Part shown: positions 45,301 through 48,675 of the stretch, piece after piece
Position numbering within the stretch: position 1 is the stretch's first letter
How the letters are laid out: each line of letters begins with the position of its first letter
Assembly: GCA_016788565.1 (NCBI GenBank)
Contig: JAEUSP010000078.1
Coordinates: forward strand, 1 to 48,675
DNA: 48,675 bases
Direction: 5' to 3'
Source: Chlorobiota bacterium
GTDB taxonomy: Bacteria; Bacteroidota; Ignavibacteria; OLB7
The notes under the pieces: generated by a model
Databases searched by the model: none
What the model saw: only the letters and a program-made list of their open reading frames with translations
What the model was told of the DNA's origin: nothing
Program-made: the position numbers and the translations under genes

Positions 45301-46372
45301 GGCGGGCGGAATCGGCGATGAAGTGTGTGGTGAACTGCGCCGCCATAATCGGCAAGCTCCCCTCGATCATCACCGGCTCTTCAAACATGAACGTATGCGA
45401 CTCACCCGCTTTCAGCGTGGCAAGCGGCAAGCCGTTTCGCCGCACCACGGTTCCGTTCTGCGAAGCCACCACTTTGTAGAATCCACGCGATTGCCCGGGC
45501 AACGGGCGGGCGTAGAAACGGCGGCCCCAATCCACCACCGGGATCATCTGCTCCATCATGGCGTTTTGCGCACCGCCAGCCCCTTCCGGCAAAAACGCGC
45601 CGGCGTGCCCGGAATAGACCACCACTGGTTTATCGCTGGTAATGCGCGAGCCAGTGATATCGGTCCCCTCCAAATTTTTCGGTGTCACCTGATAGACCTC
45701 GCCACGGTTCAGCGTGACGGCGTAGGTGAATTCTGGAAGGTTCCCGTTGGCAGTCATCACCGAAGGGGTGATGCGAACCTGGGTGTTATCCTCGGTAGCA
45801 ACCACAGCAAACATCCCCCCCAAGCTGGTCGCGCTTGGCACCGACAGCGTGTAGTACTCATGGCCGTAGTCGTAAATGGGGAATGCCATGAAGTTATCGG
45901 TGACGAAATCGCCATCGCTGGTAAGGTTCACCGTCACCAATCCGTTGCTGGTAATCTGCAAGGACCTTCTTGACTTCCCCTCCCCCGGCAGCAGCATGAT
46001 TCTGGTGCGGGAAATCAGGTAATCCCAAACTTCCCCCGGCATCAGCGTTCGCGTCTCGGATTGCCCAGTCTCGGTTTGCAGCACCGTCACGGTGCATTGC
46101 CCAACCGCCACAATACTTGCCCGCAGGTAGTGGTTGCTGGCAGGGTAGGTGGCCGGAAGCGTCACAAAAAATTGGCTGCCACTGCTGGCGGTGTTGGTGG
46201 TTTGGGATATTCCCGGGAACAACGTGGCAAGCAACAACGCAAGGCAAAGCGGAAGCAGCCGAACTGTCTGGATTGCACTGTGGTTAGCACCGTGGCTCAC
46301 ACGGGAGCATCGTTGGTGCGGTGCGCAGCCGCTTGTTCCCGCAACGTGAAGAAATTCCCCGTTTGGATTCAT
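42314..46372 (-). CDS. Giant IgGFc-binding-like / choice-of-anchor-D surface protein, tandem partner (about 1352 aa)
   Basis: The order of parts is the same as in the neighbour: IgGFc-binding-like N-terminal domain (SQFFVTLPATYPASNHYLRA, VVATEDNTQVRITP, SDKPVVVYSGH), choice-of-anchor-D repeats with VRFAPG or VSFQPS ends and G-P-C turns, a cohesin-like domain, and a C-terminal sorting-like domain. The last is diverged (SLVPNPANHQVNLGLEL...GTYYLQVRF). The start is uncertain: ATG at 46372 gives a 57-residue stretch before the hydrophobic segment LLPLCLALLLATLFPG, and GTG at 46300 gives a better signal peptide. Upstream ATGs lie in the same frame as far as 46549. No Shine-Dalgarno sequence decides between them. 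The two giant genes are 163 bp apart and may be one operon. Confidence 0.85.
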   Translation of the reverse strand: MNPNGEFLHVAGTSGCAPHQRCSRVSHGANHSAIQTVRLLPLCLALLLATLFPGISQTTNTASSGSQFFVTLPATYPASNHYLRASIVAVGQCTVTVLQTETGQSETRTLMPGEVWDYLISRTRIMLLPGEGKSRRSLQITSNGLVTVNLTSDGDFVTDNFMAFPIYDYGHEYYTLSVPSATSLGGMFAVVATEDNTQVRITPSVMTANGNLPEFTYAVTLNRGEVYQVTPKNLEGTDITGSRITSDKPVVVYSGHAGAFLPEGAGGAQNAMMEQMIPVVDWGRRFYARPLPGQSRGFYKVVASQNGTVVRRNGLPLATLKAGESHTFMFEEPVMIEGSLPIMAAQFTTHFIADSARPNSDPSMMLLNPIDLFSTSYQWMTPYLLPRYFLRSNPSGGPEPDTVFVPFDHYLMVTAPKTGRTSVRLDNRPIDFDNYGLPHGDGKYVTAIVKILAGVHQITSAVPVNAQTFGYSHYDAYSSPAGTLVRDALRADELTARTCNDYLDTVIQLRNIGGRELEVINGEFSGIEGQVVTPGSYPFFMAKFANRWMRLRIPLPRYGTYDGTLTLTTKTSAGRPLQIPISIQRDSMGVQLLSTTVAFPTVDAGGTPKTEQIMLINTGTGPATLTKADFTGAFTLTDPALPATVQPGDTLRLTIRFAPGSSGMYNGVGTFSIGPCLAPITLAVRGERLRGARIEAYAQDIPPLACPTSVSQPFMLGIRNTGQDLLRVDSVRVQGAYASDFILDGTFSPTTILPDSTILVPMQFVPTGVGIRMATARIHSNAPGSPVAEVSLSARKDSVGISLSDQSLNLGTLIGCDPPTARTLQIFCGGTLPVQFDSATVSGSSFTLSGFSVPSIGVGESATVTVTFQPTGPGIHSDTLRLYAGPCGVVKTIPLWGQQRSAGIGFSADTLEFGTIAQCQAPFTKTFRIVNTGAVRDTITSLTLTGGVFTAGTLPTGLTLGPGEQSPPITVSFQPSGVGEFAGSIELRAQPCGLVQTLHLRGAMLPQSISVAGDINLGRVRSDSLSVGGALLSNSGGVPVVVRSISFYPSVPGLRVVSPQFPIKIDAGQQIPIQVEYLSSTAASFTTNGVAVADLPCVAVDTFTVRGEWRRDLWLQLRLSFPDTSAQVGDWGVLPLRYSANAPSDAVVTVDGELRWDAGLFFPESFTTQLPGALTARLDSISGGERIVTFRYSGTLSGAGVLGRLAGRVLLGSVEQTPLQIASPAARASIAIPRDSIDGEVAVTNGSLKIIDFCGPVGNRLLEFSPLFRISSLVPNPANHQVNLGLELPGPGRVVVSVLNPITDEVARPFDGDLPSGAQQLPLPIQGVATGTYYLQVRFGGEARIVRLVIVR

Positions 46373-46744
46373 GCTGCGGCTTGTGTGGCCAGCTTCGCAC
46401 GCCACCGCCCCGGCGCTTGCGTGAAGGCCGGAAGAGTGTGGAAAGTGGAACAAACAATCGGGAGCAACGGGCATGAAGATTCTGATGAAGATTCTGTGCG
46501 TTTGGAGAGTTGCAGCATTGGGGAACGGGAACCTAACATTTTTCAGCATCGCAGCGCAACGGAGAGGGGGGAAGAAGATTCAGGAAGATGAGATTTTTTT
46601 TGAGCACGGGAACAAGCGATTCCCGATTGTGTTAATGAATGTGGCACAATGGTTGATAGTGCGATTGCAAACAATGACCGCTCCAGCAGCCAAAATGTTA
46701 CTGGTGCTTCCCACAAACTCCATTTTTTCCGGAGGGATCGGCTT
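46373..46744. other. Intergenic region with the uncertain start of the giant gene and the leader of the gene at 46745
   Basis: Two divergent genes meet here. Open frames exist on both strands but none looks like a separate gene. The direct repeat ATGAAGATTCTG (twice, 46471-46494) and an AG-rich stretch are the only notable features. GGAGGG at 46731-46736 is the Shine-Dalgarno sequence for the gene at 46745. Confidence 0.4.
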
Positions 46745-47380
46745 ATGAATCGTTTGCTTCTGGCTACCCTTTTCGCGCTTCCTCTTCTCGGCTTGTATCC
46801 ATCGGCAGTGTCGGCGCAAGATGCCGAGACCAGCGAATGGCACGCTTCGGTTGGCGGGGGGACGGTGATCCCGATTGCGCCGCTGAAATTCGAGGGCTTC
46901 CACATCACCGGGTTTTCTTTGAACGGGTCGGTGGCGGGTTTGGTGAACAAATGGCTTTCGGCAGGGCTGTTTGTTAGCTACATGCAGTTCCCCCACACCG
47001 GCAAAGCGTTGTCGTTCAAGGATCGCTTGGTGCGTTGTATTGATGGTGGCACAAAATCGTTCTTCTCCTTCGGCATGACCCTGCGTGGCGAACTCTACGA
47101 ATTAGCCCACTACCGGCTGTATGCTTCGGTGGATGCTGGGCTGACGGAGATGTCGCGCAGCAAAGCAACCTACAGCATGAACGGCATGGCCGAAGGAATG
47201 GCAATGTACGCCCCGGCCGCCTCGGTGACGAATGAGTATGTGGCGGGGGTGATTGGGATTGAGTACCGCATCAACTATCAGCTTGGCGCGGCAATCGAAG
47301 CGGGCTACGGGCTGGGTTCCGATGGGGTCATCAGCAACCAGTTTGTGCCAGTGCGGGTGTTGGGGAAAATACGGTTGTAG
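46745..47380 (+). CDS. Small outer-membrane beta-barrel-like protein, unknown function
   Basis: The 211-residue protein has a clear signal peptide (1-24, ...PLLGLYPSAVSAQ). The mature part alternates short beta-strands (WHASVGGGTVIPI, SFFSFGMTLRGELYEL, YRLYASVDAGL, AGVIGIEYRINYQLGAAIEAGYGLG) and ends LGKIRL, as in small porin-like barrels. No enzyme motif is visible. GGAGGG stands 8 nt before the ATG, one of the best Shine-Dalgarno sequences here. It is followed by a terminator shared with the convergent MerR gene. Confidence 0.8.
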   Translation: MNRLLLATLFALPLLGLYPSAVSAQDAETSEWHASVGGGTVIPIAPLKFEGFHITGFSLNGSVAGLVNKWLSAGLFVSYMQFPHTGKALSFKDRLVRCIDGGTKSFFSFGMTLRGELYELAHYRLYASVDAGLTEMSRSKATYSMNGMAEGMAMYAPAASVTNEYVAGVIGIEYRINYQLGAAIEAGYGLGSDGVISNQFVPVRVLGKIRL

Positions 47381-47399
47381 AAGTGCAAGAGTATTCAAC

Positions 47400-47441
47400 A
47401 GCCAGGTGGTGCGCAGCTGCACCACCTGGCTTGTTTTTTTT
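47400..47441 (+). terminator. Terminator between the barrel gene and the MerR gene
   Basis: A 12-13-bp perfect stem (GCCAGGTGGTGC / GCACCACCTGGC) with a 6-nt loop is followed by TTG and eight T residues ending at 47441. It lies 20 nt after the plus-strand stop. The minus-strand gene ends at 47440, so the hairpin probably serves both. Confidence 0.88.
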
Positions 47442-48189
47442 ACCCCTGTTTGCGATTCCCACGCGCTTGTTCCAGAAAGGCTTCGGCGGACGGGCTGTAC
47501 GGGCTTTTGAAGGTTGTTGGCCAGTTCCCCTTGTCGCTCCAGAGCTTGTTCAAGTTTTCCCGGATTCCGGGGTCCCCTCCGGTGAATCCTCCAATCAACT
47601 CCTCCTGCCGCTGGATTAGCGTTTGTGCTTCTGGGCTGGCGGGGTCAGTGCCGTTGGTTGCGGCTTGCTCGATGTCCGCAATCAGCTGCGCCCATGCTTG
47701 TTGCCCGTGGGCAATGGTTTCTGGGGTGGCGCGTGCGGCAATTGCGTCTTGTTGTTCTTGGGTGTAGTAGCCCTTCACCCATTCGTTGTTTGTTGCCATG
47801 TTGATGACCTCAATGATGTTGATGATCGTTTCCGAGTCGGGTTCTGTTCCGGCCAACGCAAGGTTTTCCGCTTGCTGAATTGCCGTGATTGCCCGGGTGA
47901 TGTTTCGCTGTTGTTCTTCCAGCATCATCCGCTGCATCCTAAGCAGTTCGGCAAGGTCCACGGCGTGGCCCTCTATCAGGTCCCGAATCTGTTGCAACGG
48001 AACGCCAATGAATTTCAGCGTGATGATCTGCTGCAACCGCACCAAGTCGGAATCGGTGTACAAACGATAGCCCGATTCGGTGTGGGCGCGTGGTTTCAGC
48101 AGCCCCAAGTGGTCGTAATGGTGAAGCGTCCGGACCGTCACCCCGGCCAACGTGGCGAACTGGCGTACGCGATATGTGCGATTGTTCAT
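47440..48189 (-). CDS. MerR-family regulator with a TipAS-like antibiotic-recognition domain
   Basis: The 249-residue protein starts with a MerR winged helix (TYRVRQFATLAGVTVRTLHHYD, then SGYRLYTDSDLVRLQQI) and a long dimerisation helix (about 75-115). Residues about 140-240 resemble the TipAS domain of Streptomyces TipA (YTQEQQDAIAARATPE, AWAQLIADIEQA, GDPGIRENLNKLW). TipA proteins are autogenous activators that respond to thiopeptide-type compounds; the ligand here is unknown. The start at 48189 is the family's N-terminus, and a longer frame to 48402 crosses the promoter. A matching promoter (48218-48248) is directly upstream. Confidence 0.9.
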   Translation of the reverse strand: MNNRTYRVRQFATLAGVTVRTLHHYDHLGLLKPRAHTESGYRLYTDSDLVRLQQIITLKFIGVPLQQIRDLIEGHAVDLAELLRMQRMMLEEQQRNITRAITAIQQAENLALAGTEPDSETIINIIEVINMATNNEWVKGYYTQEQQDAIAARATPETIAHGQQAWAQLIADIEQAATNGTDPASPEAQTLIQRQEELIGGFTGGDPGIRENLNKLWSDKGNWPTTFKSPYSPSAEAFLEQARGNRKQG

Positions 48190-48217
48190 CAGCGTTCCAT
48201 GGCGTTGTTGTGGAAAC

Positions 48218-48248
48218 AAGATACAGGCTGACGTCGCGTCAGGGTCAA
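48218..48248 (-). promoter_or_regulatory. MerR-type promoter with 19-bp spacer and dyad operator
   Basis: On the minus strand TTGACC (-35) and TATCTT (-10) are separated by exactly 19 bp, which contain the dyad CTGACG-CGA-CGTCAG. Overlong 19-bp spacers with a central dyad are the hallmark of MerR-regulated promoters. It lies 29 nt ahead of the merR-like start, so autoregulation is expected. The divergent kmo gene could also be affected. Confidence 0.88.
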
Positions 48249-48388
48249 GCCCCCGCAGCCAAGAATTTTGTGAACGGGTGTAGTTGCTGGCCAAAGGTTT
48301 GGTTGGTTCCGCAAACAAACGCCATATTCGCCACGCGCAGCCGATAGCGATCCCTTCCCGAATCCAAACCTCTACCAAATTTCTACCG

Positions 48389-48675
48389 ATGTCCAACCGC
48401 ATTTCACTTCTTGGCGCAGGCCTTACCGGACCGCTTCTTGCGGTCTATCTGGCACGCCGTGGCCACACTGTTGACCTGTACGAACGCCGCCCCGATATGC
48501 GAGTGCAGGATGTTGGCGGCGGACGCTCCATCAACCTTGCGCTTTCCACACGTGGGCTGCGGGCGTTGGCGGAAGTGGGGCTGCAGGATCAGGTGCTTGC
48601 CGACGCAATCCGAATGCCGGGCCGGATGATCCACGCCCTTGATGGAAGCCTTGATTTCCAGCCCTACGGCAAGGA
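48389..48675 (+). CDS. kmo: Kynurenine 3-monooxygenase, N-terminal part (cut by the window edge)
   Basis: Ninety-five residues are visible. The FAD dinucleotide fold GxGxxG is G9-A-G11-L-T-G14, with an acidic end of the second strand (VDLYERR, 28-34). The segment GGGRSINLALSTRGLRAL (43-60) is diagnostic for kynurenine 3-monooxygenase. The enzyme hydroxylates L-kynurenine to 3-hydroxykynurenine with NADPH and O2, on the route to NAD or anthranilate-type products. There is no Shine-Dalgarno sequence. It is divergent from the merR-like gene (199-bp gap). Confidence 0.92.
   Translation, partial: MSNRISLLGAGLTGPLLAVYLARRGHTVDLYERRPDMRVQDVGGGRSINLALSTRGLRALAEVGLQDQVLADAIRMPGRMIHALDGSLDFQPYGK

Noticed and set aside
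46471-46494. Direct repeat ATGAAGATTCTG as a start or operator
   Set aside because: Two 12-bp copies in tandem look like a simple duplication without a supporting feature.

Overview
The window looks like a chromosomal stretch of a Gram-negative member of the Bacteroidota/Chlorobiota side of the FCB group, possibly a Kapabacteria-like lineage; this is inference. Four predicted secreted proteins end in T9SS-type C-terminal sorting domains. Two are giant IgGFc-binding-like, choice-of-anchor-D proteins, and two are soluble-glucose-dehydrogenase-like propellers. Coding DNA is GC-rich, intergenic DNA is crowded with dispersed palindromic repeats, and many starts lack a Shine-Dalgarno sequence (katG and the gene at 46745 are exceptions). 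I saw no rRNA, tRNA or CRISPR array.

Layout. 1-5090: minus-strand GNAT-DUF952 fusion, TPR protein and M24 peptidase, separated by repeats. 5158-7771: plus-strand UspA, fbp and pdxA (the last two overlap). 7887-11442: two minus-strand M16 peptidase-family genes, one with and one without the zinc motif. 11631-14391: RluE-like pseudouridine synthase and an ABC ATPase/permease pair. 14392-15062: repeats. 15063-17285: katG. 17286-18084: repeats. 18085-28237: a defence-like block with a type III restriction-modification pair (res, mod), a RelE-like toxin/UvrD-like helicase fusion, and an FkbM-type methyltransferase whose start overlaps the helicase stop. 28449-33661: ubiD, pfkA, a HicB-like antitoxin cut by an in-frame TAG, a membrane protein/DUF4166 pair and a crotonase. 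33766-46372: secreted and surface proteins. 46745 to the end: a small outer-membrane protein, a MerR/TipA-like regulator with a classic 19-bp-spacer promoter, and the start of kynurenine 3-monooxygenase.

The most notable observations are these. (i) A miniature inverted-repeat element of about 112-250 bp has at least four copies (17704, 24419, 28325, 31194). A related empty site within the window indicates TA target duplication, and three copies bracket the two halves of the defence block. (ii) The target-recognition part of mod is a low-GC patch inside a high-GC gene. (iii) A RelE-like toxin is fused to a UvrD helicase and apparently translationally coupled to an FkbM methyltransferase. (iv) Several enzymes show altered key residues: Asn103 in PfkA, loss of the catalytic His in the second propeller paralogue, and loss of HxxEH in one M16 protein. 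(v) A hicB-like gene has an in-frame amber codon before a family-typical C-terminal tail.
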